From Rickettsiales bacterium (lineage in GTDB: Bacteria > Pseudomonadota > Alphaproteobacteria > Rickettsiales > UBA1997): a stretch of DNA of 49,203 nucleotides. Where the stretch lies: positions 1 to 49,203 of the forward strand of contig JAFVEQ010000018.1 of the NCBI GenBank assembly GCA_017475895.1, in the 5' to 3' direction. Below are positions 18,600 to 25,975 of the stretch, one piece after another. Each line of letters starts with the position of its first letter. Within the stretch, counting starts at the first letter, position 1. The position numbers and the translations under genes are program-made. Under the pieces are notes generated by a model. That model ran no database searches. It was given only the letters and a program-made list of their open reading frames with translations, and was not told the origin of the DNA.

Positions 18600-18629
18600 A
18601 TAATATAGAATTAATTTTAATATTTTCAA
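18600..18629 (-). promoter_or_regulatory. Candidate promoter of secA
   Basis: On the minus strand TTGAAA (18624-18629) is followed after 18 bases by TATTAT (18600-18605), or after 16 bases by TATATT. This is a plausible sigma-70-like promoter about 28 bases before the secA ATG. In AT-rich DNA such matches arise by chance, so support is limited. Confidence 0.4.
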
Positions 18630-18699
18630 TAAGTTATTTATATACTTCCAAAGGAATCGTCAAATTGTATAGATATCTACAACAAACAAAAACTTAAAA

Positions 18700-19092
18700 A
18701 TGAACAGCATAATAAATGAATTTCAAAAAGTTGTTTTTAACACGCTAAACAATATAGATAACCTAAACATTTACTCCTGCCCAAGAAAAAATAGTAATTT
18801 TCCATATCTCGTCATGAGTGTTTCAAATGTGACATTAGAAAATAACTTCCATTGTGATAATTATTTTATCAATCTAAGTATTTCGCTATACGATAAGAAT
18901 GAAAGTAATTTAAACATCATCAATCTATCAAAAAAAGTAAAAGATTTATTAATTTCCCTATCAAACAATAAACAGGAAATCTTTATTATAGTTGATGTAA
19001 ATCTAAACAACATGACAAACATATTGTTTAATGATGTAAATTCCGTGTGGAATACCACAATTAATTTCAATATTACATTGAGAGAATATTAG
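18700..19092 (+). CDS. DUF3168 family phage/GTA tail-completion-like protein
   Basis: The 130-residue protein has the DUF3168 pattern: an N-terminal helix, then the segment SNFPYLVMSVSNVTLENNF with the conserved P-Y after a short strand, a strand-rich middle, and a helix (LNIINLSKKVKDLL) before the C-terminal strands. This family includes the tail terminator/completion proteins of siphophages and of alphaproteobacterial gene transfer agents. No other head or tail genes adjoin it, but a portal gene lies about 19 kb away at 37688, which fits the dispersed GTA genes known in Rickettsiales. The protein is rich in Asn and Lys, as expected for the genome. The match is by pattern only. Confidence 0.65.
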   Translation: MNSIINEFQKVVFNTLNNIDNLNIYSCPRKNSNFPYLVMSVSNVTLENNFHCDNYFINLSISLYDKNESNLNIINLSKKVKDLLISLSNNKQEIFIIVDVNLNNMTNILFNDVNSVWNTTINFNITLREY

Positions 19093-19119
19093 ATGGTATT
19101 GAATATTAGTATATTGTAA

Positions 19120-19458
19120 ATGATGTATCAAATAAAAAGTAGATCCATAGAGGAGTTACAAAAAATAAAAAAAATTATAAACATTATAATTGGTCTACTG
19201 GAAGATAATATAAAATTTATGGAAGACGGACAACCAAATACGCTGAACGACTCCCAAAGAGAACTACTATATTTTCTAATTGGCAATAAAGAAAGTGTGG
19301 TATCTATAATAACAAAATTAAGTAATTTATTATTAAAATTTAACACTCTAGAAGATGCAAAAGAAGAAGACAATAAATATTCTCAAATTGATGACATTGA
19401 TCTTGAGATTATTAAAACATATATAGAGGAACAGAACAAAAAAGCAGAACAAAAATAA
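19120..19458 (+). CDS. Small helical protein of unknown function next to the DUF3168 gene
   Basis: I do not recognise this 112-residue protein. It is predicted to be mostly helical: a long N-terminal helix (EELQKIKKIINIIIGLLEDNIKFM), a loop (DGQPNTLNDSQRE), a second helical block (ELLYFLIGNKESVVSIITKLSNLLLKF) and an acidic/charged tail (EEDNKYSQIDD and EEQNKKAEQK). It starts 27 bases after the DUF3168 gene in the same direction, so both are likely expressed together. Its size and acidic helical form would suit a small phage-like structural or packaging protein, but this is a guess. Tandem copies of an AT-rich 10-11-mer (ATAAAAATAG) follow its stop. Confidence 0.6.
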   Translation: MMYQIKSRSIEELQKIKKIINIIIGLLEDNIKFMEDGQPNTLNDSQRELLYFLIGNKESVVSIITKLSNLLLKFNTLEDAKEEDNKYSQIDDIDLEIIKTYIEEQNKKAEQK

Positions 19459-19492
19459 AAATAGATAAAAATAGATAAGCAATAAATCACAT

Positions 19493-20068
19493 CTATAGTA
19501 AATCGTACTGCTTTTTAACCTCTTTAATGTCCTGATACATTAGCCATTTTGGACCACCCTTCTCTCTGCTCGGATTTCTCAGTAGATATGCCGGATGGAA
19601 AATTGGCATCATTTTTGAATCATTTGGTCCATTAAACCACTGTCCGTGTACTTTTGTAATGGGTAACTTCTGTCCTAACATAGATTCCATAGCAACAGCT
19701 CCACATAAAAGGATAATTTTCGGTTTTAATATATCAATTTGTGCATCCAAATATTCCCTACACAGTATCTTTTCCTCCGGCAATGGATTTCTATTGTTTG
19801 GTGGTCTACATTTTATGGTGTTACAGATATAGATGTTTGTTTCTCTTGAAAAACCTACACAATTTAGTATTTTATCCAACAACTGACCGGATCTGCCAAC
19901 AAATGGCTTGCCTTCTGCATCTTCATTTGCTCCGGGAGCTTCGCCTATAAGCATAATCTTGTCGTTAGCCACTCCATCAGCAAATACTGTGTTTATCTTT
20001 GTTTTACATAGTGGGCATTTATTACACTTTTGACATTTTGCCTCGACTTCCTTTAGTTCTTCAAACAT
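19493..20068 (-). CDS. Uracil-DNA glycosylase, family 4 (Fe-S type)
   Basis: The 191-residue enzyme removes uracil from DNA. The N-terminal Cys12-x2-Cys15 (KCQKCNKCPLC) and later cysteines in IKCRPPNNRNPLP and ILCREYLD supply the [4Fe-4S] cluster of family 4 enzymes. Active-site motif I is GEAPGANEDAEGKPFVG and the uracil-binding C-terminal motif is HPAYLLRN. Length and order fit the thermostable-type UDG family also common in alphaproteobacteria. It converges with the small plus-strand unit ending at 19458. Confidence 0.94.
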   Translation of the reverse strand: MFEELKEVEAKCQKCNKCPLCKTKINTVFADGVANDKIMLIGEAPGANEDAEGKPFVGRSGQLLDKILNCVGFSRETNIYICNTIKCRPPNNRNPLPEEKILCREYLDAQIDILKPKIILLCGAVAMESMLGQKLPITKVHGQWFNGPNDSKMMPIFHPAYLLRNPSREKGGPKWLMYQDIKEVKKQYDLL

Positions 20069-20152
20069 AATCCCAGTTTGTTGGTATGTTTTGATTATGA
20101 ACTGTATTATAAATAAGTCAATGATTTTTACATGTTTGGCTACATTCGTACA

Positions 20153-21643
20153 TCAATTAACTTCCATTAGATTTTGATTTATGGCCGTAGCGCGTAAAGA
20201 ATTAATTGTATCTTTAGTGTCTACAAATTCCAAAAGCGACTTTCCACTCAGCTTTTTTAATGGAATACTCTTGATTTTTGCCGGATTTATTCTTTCACCA
20301 TTAAAGATAACACCATAGTGTAGGTGTGGACCAGTAGACAATCCGGTTGTTCCAACATATGCTATTACATCCCCCTGTTTAACCTTTGAACCAACCCTTA
20401 ATCCACTCTCTATCCTTGAAATATGAGCATATTCAGTAATATATGAATTACTGTGTTGTATTGATATGTAGTTTCCAAAACCACCACCGCAATATCTATC
20501 TCCATTTTTACAGCCGATTATTATTTTTTTTACGGTTCCGTTTCCGGCAGCATAAAACGGTGTTCCAATGGGAGCAGCAAAATCTATCCCCTTATGTGCT
20601 GTTGTATAGCCTAAAACCGGATGTTTTCTACCATTATTATAACCGGAACTTATTCTGGCACCATTTATTGGCGTTCTCAGTAAAGATTTCTGTGTACTTA
20701 TACCGTTTTCATTAAAATAACCATAGTTGTTGTTTCCGTCATTAAATTTATACAATTTATTATCTCTAGAATTAACATGTAAATTAGAATATATAATCTC
20801 ACCGTTTCTAACCTTTTTACCGTTATCGGTGTAGAACGCTTCAAAAACAACCTCAAGCCAGTCACCTTTTCTTATGTCTCGCTGAAAATCAACGTCGAAA
20901 CTATAGTAATTTATTAACCTTAGTACTATCTCGACAGGAACACCAGCAGATACCGCATCAACATACACACTATTGGAAATGTCAACCACGTATTTATTGT
21001 ATGTTTTAGATAAAACTATTTTTTCCTTGTTGGCAAAAAAAACGCCACTACTATTACCGGAAACTGTAATTTTTTCCAACAGATTATCATCAATTATTCT
21101 CAATTCTTTCAACTCAATGTTTTTACTAACAACATCATTTGATAGTTTTACTGAGTCTCTATATTTTATAAAAAGTTTTTGTCCTATTCTTAGGTTTTTT
21201 ATATTATATATGGTCTTTAATTCGTTAATACAAGCATTTGCATCACTTTGACTAATTTTTACTATATTTGTTAGTATACTAGATAAAGTGTCACCTCTTT
21301 TTATTTTATAGATAACCTCTTTGTAGTCCTGCGGCAAATCAATATCTATAGGACTTGATATCGTTAATTCCAGCGGTTTAGTTTCCACTAATTCCTTATT
21401 ATTGTACACATTCATCTTAAAATCCAGAACAAGAAAATATATGACCACACACAAAAATATTACTATAAAAAACAAAGATATTATTGTTTTGTAGATTCCA
21501 ATTTCGGAATACAGTTGTAAATTTTTGAAATTAAAATTTATATTATCATAGGTTCTAGCTGAAATATATTTCTTTTTTTCCTTAATAAATAGATTTCGAA
21601 TAAAGGCACTAAAACCCTTCAGTAATCGTTTTATAAAATTCAT
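20153..21643 (-). CDS. Membrane-anchored LysM/M23 murein endopeptidase
   Basis: The 496-residue protein has a basic cytoplasmic N-terminus, one membrane helix (about 53-74), a LysM domain (YKIKRGDTLSSIL to LRIGQKLFIKY), a linker domain, and a C-terminal M23 (LytM) peptidase. Zinc ligands are visible in HKGIDFAAP (His, Asp) and HLHYGV (second His), with AHISR supplying the other His. This layout matches MepM/YebA-type DD-endopeptidases that cut peptidoglycan cross-links in the periplasm. Two cysteines in the catalytic domain (GCKNGDRYCGGGFGN) are close enough to form a disulfide. Together with MurD it shows that the organism makes a murein wall. It is divergent from carD. Confidence 0.92.
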   Translation of the reverse strand: MNFIKRLLKGFSAFIRNLFIKEKKKYISARTYDNINFNFKNLQLYSEIGIYKTIISLFFIVIFLCVVIYFLVLDFKMNVYNNKELVETKPLELTISSPIDIDLPQDYKEVIYKIKRGDTLSSILTNIVKISQSDANACINELKTIYNIKNLRIGQKLFIKYRDSVKLSNDVVSKNIELKELRIIDDNLLEKITVSGNSSGVFFANKEKIVLSKTYNKYVVDISNSVYVDAVSAGVPVEIVLRLINYYSFDVDFQRDIRKGDWLEVVFEAFYTDNGKKVRNGEIIYSNLHVNSRDNKLYKFNDGNNNYGYFNENGISTQKSLLRTPINGARISSGYNNGRKHPVLGYTTAHKGIDFAAPIGTPFYAAGNGTVKKIIIGCKNGDRYCGGGFGNYISIQHSNSYITEYAHISRIESGLRVGSKVKQGDVIAYVGTTGLSTGPHLHYGVIFNGERINPAKIKSIPLKKLSGKSLLEFVDTKDTINSLRATAINQNLMEVN

Positions 21644-21650
21644 AAATAGC

Positions 21651-21679
21651 TTGACTAATTCACAAAAATATTATATAAT
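21651..21679 (+). promoter_or_regulatory. Strong candidate sigma-70 promoter of carD
   Basis: TTGACT (21651-21656) is followed after 17 bases by TATAAT (21674-21679), a near-perfect consensus. It lies 58 bases before the carD ATG, in the intergenic stretch shared with the divergent M23 peptidase gene. Confidence 0.75.
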
Positions 21680-21736
21680 ATATATGGATGATAACTTAAA
21701 TATTATTATTTACAATAATTTTTTATAGGAGTATTA

Positions 21737-22261
21737 ATGAGCCTAACGTTTAAAGTTAACGATTATTGTGTGTACAGAACACATGGGGTTGCTAAAATAA
21801 AGGAAATAAAGGACATAAAAATAGGAGAAATGGAAAATAAATGTTTAGTTTTGTTTTTTGAAAAGGAAAAATTAACATTAGTAGTACCGGCAAAATTTAA
21901 GGAAAATGGTGATATAAGGAAGTTATCCTCACTAGAAGACATGGATAAAGTGTTTGATATTCTCAAATGTGGAGTAAAAAAACTAAAGGGAATGTGGAGC
22001 AGAAGAGCAAAAGAATACAGAGATAAAATAAACTCCGGCGACATATTTCAAATAGCAGATGTTTTAAAGGATCTGATAAGGGATGTCGACGAAGCAGACA
22101 GGTCATATAGTGAAAGAAGTATATATGATTTAGCCATTTATAGACTGGCATCTGAATATGCTGTTGTTAAAAAAATAAGCTATAAAGAGGCAGAAGACTA
22201 CATAACCGATATTGCAAAAGAAAGAGTTGGAACAAATACTTCTAATACTAAAGAAGCTTAA
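21737..22261 (+). CDS. carD: CarD-family transcriptional regulator
   Basis: The 174-residue protein has the N-terminal RNA polymerase-interacting Tudor-like domain (KVNDYCVYRTHGVAKIKEI, then the strand LVVPAKF), followed by a helical DNA-binding domain (MWSRRAKEYRDKINSGDIFQIADVLKDL and SYSERSIYDLAIYRLASEYAVV). CarD stabilises the open promoter complex and is common in alphaproteobacteria, including Rickettsiales. AGGAG at 21727-21731, five bases before the ATG, is a good Shine-Dalgarno that fixes the start. Its 3' end overlaps a possible start of comF. Confidence 0.96.
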   Translation: MSLTFKVNDYCVYRTHGVAKIKEIKDIKIGEMENKCLVLFFEKEKLTLVVPAKFKENGDIRKLSSLEDMDKVFDILKCGVKKLKGMWSRRAKEYRDKINSGDIFQIADVLKDLIRDVDEADRSYSERSIYDLAIYRLASEYAVVKKISYKEAEDYITDIAKERVGTNTSNTKEA

Positions 22262-22997
22262 AAATTATTTACATAGTTTTGTACACTATGTGATAACCAT
22301 AATATATCCAGACGTATGTTTATCGTGTGGAAAAATTTTAGACAGTGAGGGTTTTTGTGTAAACTGCTGGAAAGAGCTAGTTTTTATTAAAAAACCCTAT
22401 TGTTTTTTGTGTGGTAGACCACTGGATATTAATTCACAAATGGGGTTAATATGTGCCGATTGTATAAACAAAAAATACTATTTCGATAGAGTATTTAGTG
22501 TTTTTGTTTATAATCGAGTGATAGCAAAGGCAATATTTAGATTTAAATTTAACAGAAAAACTTTTCTTTCAAAGTTTTTTGCTAAATTTTTAAACAATAA
22601 ACTGAAAGAATGTAACGAAAAGATTGATTTTATCGTTCCTATACCCATGAATGTTATGAAACTCAGAAACAGAGGCTATAATCAGGCCGTGTTATTAGCT
22701 AAAGATCTATCAAAAATGGTAAAAATACCCTGTATTTATGATTTGATAATCAAAACCAAAAATACAAAGGCTCAATCATCTCTGAGTCACAAGGAAAGAA
22801 AATTTAATCTTAAACTCGCCTTTAAACTTAATGAAAAATACAAAGATATCGTCAAAAATAAAAATATTTTGATCGTAGATGATGTTTTTACGACCGGCTC
22901 AACCGCTAATGAATGTTCAAAAATATTAAAAAAATCCGGTGCCGTTGGTAGAATTTTTGTTTTGACTATAGCAAAAACCGTTCATAGACAAAAATAA
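22212..22997 (+). CDS. ComF-family phosphoribosyltransferase-like protein
   Basis: The 261-residue protein has an N-terminal zinc-finger region (CLSCGKILDSEGFCVNCW, CFLCGRPL, CADC) and a C-terminal PRTase fold with the PRPP motif ILIVDDVFTTGSTANECS, as in ComF/GntX proteins. Also seen are FIVPIPMNVMKLRNRGYNQA and the LSHKERKFNLKLAF segment. ComF proteins act in DNA uptake in naturally competent bacteria; in others their role is unclear. The listed start is TTG inside carD (50-bp overlap). GTG at 22290 (VITIIYPDVC) would avoid the overlap and gives the usual ComF N-terminus. It ends directly against the end of murD with no gap. Confidence 0.9.
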   Translation: MQKKELEQILLILKKLKNYLHSFVHYVITIIYPDVCLSCGKILDSEGFCVNCWKELVFIKKPYCFLCGRPLDINSQMGLICADCINKKYYFDRVFSVFVYNRVIAKAIFRFKFNRKTFLSKFFAKFLNNKLKECNEKIDFIVPIPMNVMKLRNRGYNQAVLLAKDLSKMVKIPCIYDLIIKTKNTKAQSSLSHKERKFNLKLAFKLNEKYKDIVKNKNILIVDDVFTTGSTANECSKILKKSGAVGRIFVLTIAKTVHRQK

Positions 22998-24335
22998 TTA
23001 CAGCATCAATTTTTCAAATGTTTTACCCCTTTCTTCAAAATTCTTAAACATATCATAGCTGGCAGCTGCCGGAGACAATAAAACTGTTGTATTTGTTAAA
23101 TCGTTGGCTTTTATTGCTTTAACTAAATCTTCATAGTTACTATATTTTGTGCAATTAATTTTATCAGCAAGTATAGCGTTTAATCTCTCCGCCGTCTGAC
23201 CCACTAAAAATATTTTTTTAATTTTATCTTTATGTTGAAAAATAACATTTGCCAGTTGCGAATAATCCTGTTGTCTATCAAAACCACCTAAAATCAAAAA
23301 TAAACTGTTTTTATTATTAGCAAAGGTTTTTATCGCCTCAATCGTTGCCTCTGGAATTGTTGATATGCTGTCATTGACAAACATAGTACCTTTTTTTTCA
23401 TCATTATAAAAAATATATAACCTGTGTTGTAGAGTTTTAAACGTTTGCAATGTGTTCAGCGCTAAATCTATATTTATATTCTCCTGCTGTAGTATTGTTA
23501 ACACACCGCAAATGTTTCTAAAAATATGTTCACCTCTTATGTTTTTGAAAATATTAAAGTCTATTATTTTTTTATTCCCATACATTATAAAATTATCTTC
23601 AGTGTGAAAGCCGTTTTTTGTGCCAAAGGATAAAAATTTATTAGCGTTGTTATCTGTACTATATTTATTTATGTATTTCACAACCGTTTCATTATCACCA
23701 TTGTAGGCTACTTTTGTTGAACGATTAATTATATTTATTTTGTCTCTAAAATAATTTTCGTGCGTTATGTGCCAATCAATGTGTTCCCTAAAGAGATTTA
23801 ATATAATGGAATAGTTTATATTGCAGTTCATTGTGGCTATTTGACAGCTCGATAACTCAAGTATTAAATAATCGTAGTTATCCAACTCATCAATCGCATC
23901 CAAAAAGGAAACACCGATATTCCCTAAAATAGCAACTCTATAACCCATATTCTTTAAAATATGATGGAGCATACTTACCGTTGTGCTTTTACCCTTCGTA
24001 CCAGTTATTCCTATAACCTTAACTTTTTTCTTTTCCTCTGCAATTTTACACAAAAGAATATTTAGCAGAGATGTTATTTTTACATTCCTATCAATAAGAC
24101 TTTTACATATATCTTTATATATTGAAACACCAGACGATTTAATCACAACATCAAAATTGTACTTTAAAATATCATCTTCAGCTATAAATTTTACATTTTT
24201 AACATCTTCGTTAATTAAGTCTTTTGTTGCTACAACAATGTTTTTAACGTTATTTTTCAACAAAAAATCAACAGCCGATTTCCCCTCAAGTCCATAACCC
24301 CAAACTAATATTTTACTCCTTAGTAATTCTTCCAT
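22998..24335 (-). CDS. murD: UDP-N-acetylmuramoylalanine--D-glutamate ligase
   Basis: The 445-residue Mur ligase adds D-Glu to UDP-MurNAc-L-Ala in the cytoplasm, using ATP. The N-terminal Rossmann-like UDP-binding domain is ILVWGYGLEGKSAVDFL. The ATP loop is GITGTKGKSTTVSMLHH. The central domain contains ELSSCQIATMNCNINYSIILNLFREHIDWH with the conserved metal/substrate histidine, and the C-terminal domain has FLILGGFDRQQDYSQL and LLSPAAASYDMFKNFEERG, typical of MurD. The remaining murein cluster genes are not in the window, so MurD is dispersed here. The pseudopilin-like gene lies seven bases upstream in the same direction. Confidence 0.96.
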   Translation of the reverse strand: MEELLRSKILVWGYGLEGKSAVDFLLKNNVKNIVVATKDLINEDVKNVKFIAEDDILKYNFDVVIKSSGVSIYKDICKSLIDRNVKITSLLNILLCKIAEEKKKVKVIGITGTKGKSTTVSMLHHILKNMGYRVAILGNIGVSFLDAIDELDNYDYLILELSSCQIATMNCNINYSIILNLFREHIDWHITHENYFRDKINIINRSTKVAYNGDNETVVKYINKYSTDNNANKFLSFGTKNGFHTEDNFIMYGNKKIIDFNIFKNIRGEHIFRNICGVLTILQQENINIDLALNTLQTFKTLQHRLYIFYNDEKKGTMFVNDSISTIPEATIEAIKTFANNKNSLFLILGGFDRQQDYSQLANVIFQHKDKIKKIFLVGQTAERLNAILADKINCTKYSNYEDLVKAIKANDLTNTTVLLSPAAASYDMFKNFEERGKTFEKLML

Positions 24336-24342
24336 AACTCTT

Positions 24343-25317
24343 TTACATATTTTGTGTATGTTTGTAGACTACGATTTCACCATATTTGGAACACTCTACA
24401 ACACATCTATTTATGCTGGTTACTACAGTTTTAGTTTTAGTAACCACCCCGTTTTCATCTTCTTCAACATTTACTGTTTTTTTCTTGTATACATATTCAC
24501 TATAGAACATTTCTCCGTATTTCATACTTGTTGGAGTATAACTAAAGGAATAACGTTCATCTCCATCGTCACATTTTTCATTTTTTTCACTTTCCAACTT
24601 ACTTGAATCAACACTACAACCAATATCAAAAGCCCCCAATTCCTGTTTAATCACTTCCATACTTTTTAAAAATGTAAAGTCGTCAAAATCAGCATCGCCC
24701 CAAGATTCATTTATTTTATTACCTGTTATGTAACTATATGAGTTGCTTTTATCCTTATCATTGCCACTAACTGCCTTCTTTTCTTTATCACCACCAAAAC
24801 CATAGGAATAATACTGGTGTCTACCGCTGGATATTACAGCATAAGCAAAACCATTGTTAATTTTATTACTATCATTCACTTCTTTTGTTAAACCGCCTTT
24901 TGAGGAATAATCCTTCACCACAACATACGTAAACTTGTTCGACCAACCATCTTCTGCAACGTTTTTTTGTAAACCTAAACTGTCAACCGGAACGGCACCT
25001 ATATAAACATTTCCACTACTTCTTATTCCAGAGCTATCACTGGTTGTACAGTTGTCACCGCCAAATTTTTCTTCTATTGTTGATGATGATGTATACTTTT
25101 CTTTAATACCGGACGGACACGGTAATCTTCCATTTTTTATCACAAACGCATTTATTGCCGATTCGATCTTGTAAATCCTTTCTTTTGTTAACCTTTGCTT
25201 TTCAACGTTAACAATTCCCTTTGTCATGGTTAACGATGAGGATGTCAAAAATCCTATAATTACAATAACTATTGATAACTCAAGCAGTGTAAAACCTTTG
25301 TTATTTCTCATAAACAC
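24343..25317 (-). CDS. Prepilin-type (type IV pilin-like) secreted protein
   Basis: The 324-residue protein starts with a class III signal: short basic leader, then G/FTLLELSIVIVIIGFL with Glu at position 5 after the PilD cleavage site, followed by a long hydrophobic helix. The segment ESAINAFVIKNGRLPCPSG is typical of a group of alphaproteobacterial pseudopilin-like proteins. The C-terminal half is soluble, with scattered cysteines and a Ser/Asp/Lys-rich middle (SGNDKDKSNSYSY). No prepilin peptidase or pilus assembly gene is nearby, so processing must rely on genes elsewhere. It lies between the Sua5/YrdC gene and murD. It may be a minor pseudopilin or a surface protein. Confidence 0.82.
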   Translation of the reverse strand: MFMRNNKGFTLLELSIVIVIIGFLTSSSLTMTKGIVNVEKQRLTKERIYKIESAINAFVIKNGRLPCPSGIKEKYTSSSTIEEKFGGDNCTTSDSSGIRSSGNVYIGAVPVDSLGLQKNVAEDGWSNKFTYVVVKDYSSKGGLTKEVNDSNKINNGFAYAVISSGRHQYYSYGFGGDKEKKAVSGNDKDKSNSYSYITGNKINESWGDADFDDFTFLKSMEVIKQELGAFDIGCSVDSSKLESEKNEKCDDGDERYSFSYTPTSMKYGEMFYSEYVYKKKTVNVEEDENGVVTKTKTVVTSINRCVVECSKYGEIVVYKHTQNM

Positions 25318-25399
25318 AAATGTTATATTTTACTCGAATTTATTATATTTTTTTAAAAATTCAAATGGTTTTATGTATTAAAGTATTAAAACAACAAAA

Positions 25400-25972
25400 T
25401 CACTTTCTAATAATTTTTACATCACCACCAGCAACCGACAGTATTTTTGAAGGTACACCAGAAATAATGCTGTTTATTAAGTCATTATTATCTATAATTA
25501 AATCTATACTGTTGAAATTATTCACAATATCGTTGTATTCACATAAAGGCTTTTCACCACTTTTATTTACACTTGTGGCTACAATCGGCAAATTATCAAG
25601 CTTATTCAATAGCGTTCTCGTAAATTCGTGTTTTGGGTACCTTATACCCAAAGTATCGCTCTTTATGTTGGGTAAAATGTCCCTATTTTTTTTGTTAAAA
25701 ATTATAGTTGTACCACCGTTTAACTCATCAAAAATAAACTTTTTTAAGTCATCATTATACACCACAAAATCATCAAGATATCGTATATCTACAAAAATAC
25801 TAAATAATTTATTGATATCTCTTTCTTTAATTTTATATATTCTTTCAATGGCTTCAATACTGTAGGTACTGCAGGACAAGGCGTACACCGTTTCCGTCGG
25901 AAACGAAACAACTTTATCGTTCTTTATTTTATCAATCAACTCATCCAAAAGATAATTTATACCAACCATCAA
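25400..25972 (-). CDS. Sua5/YrdC family threonylcarbamoyl-AMP synthase
   Basis: The 190-residue protein shows the YrdC fold: GKVVSFPTETVYALSCST-like opening (KVVSFPTETVYALSC), KIKERDINKLFSIFV, and the later IRYPKHEF and ATSVNKSGEKP segments. It makes threonylcarbamoyl-AMP from threonine, bicarbonate and ATP for the universal t6A37 tRNA modification, acting with TsaD/B/E, which are not here. The usual conserved Lys-Arg of KxR is represented by Lys/Asp-Ile-Asn-Lys, somewhat divergent. It begins three bases after the end of the M3 peptidase gene, so they are probably co-transcribed. Confidence 0.88.
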   Translation of the reverse strand: MMVGINYLLDELIDKIKNDKVVSFPTETVYALSCSTYSIEAIERIYKIKERDINKLFSIFVDIRYLDDFVVYNDDLKKFIFDELNGGTTIIFNKKNRDILPNIKSDTLGIRYPKHEFTRTLLNKLDNLPIVATSVNKSGEKPLCEYNDIVNNFNSIDLIIDNNDLINSIISGVPSKILSVAGGDVKIIRK

Positions 25973-25975
25973 AAA

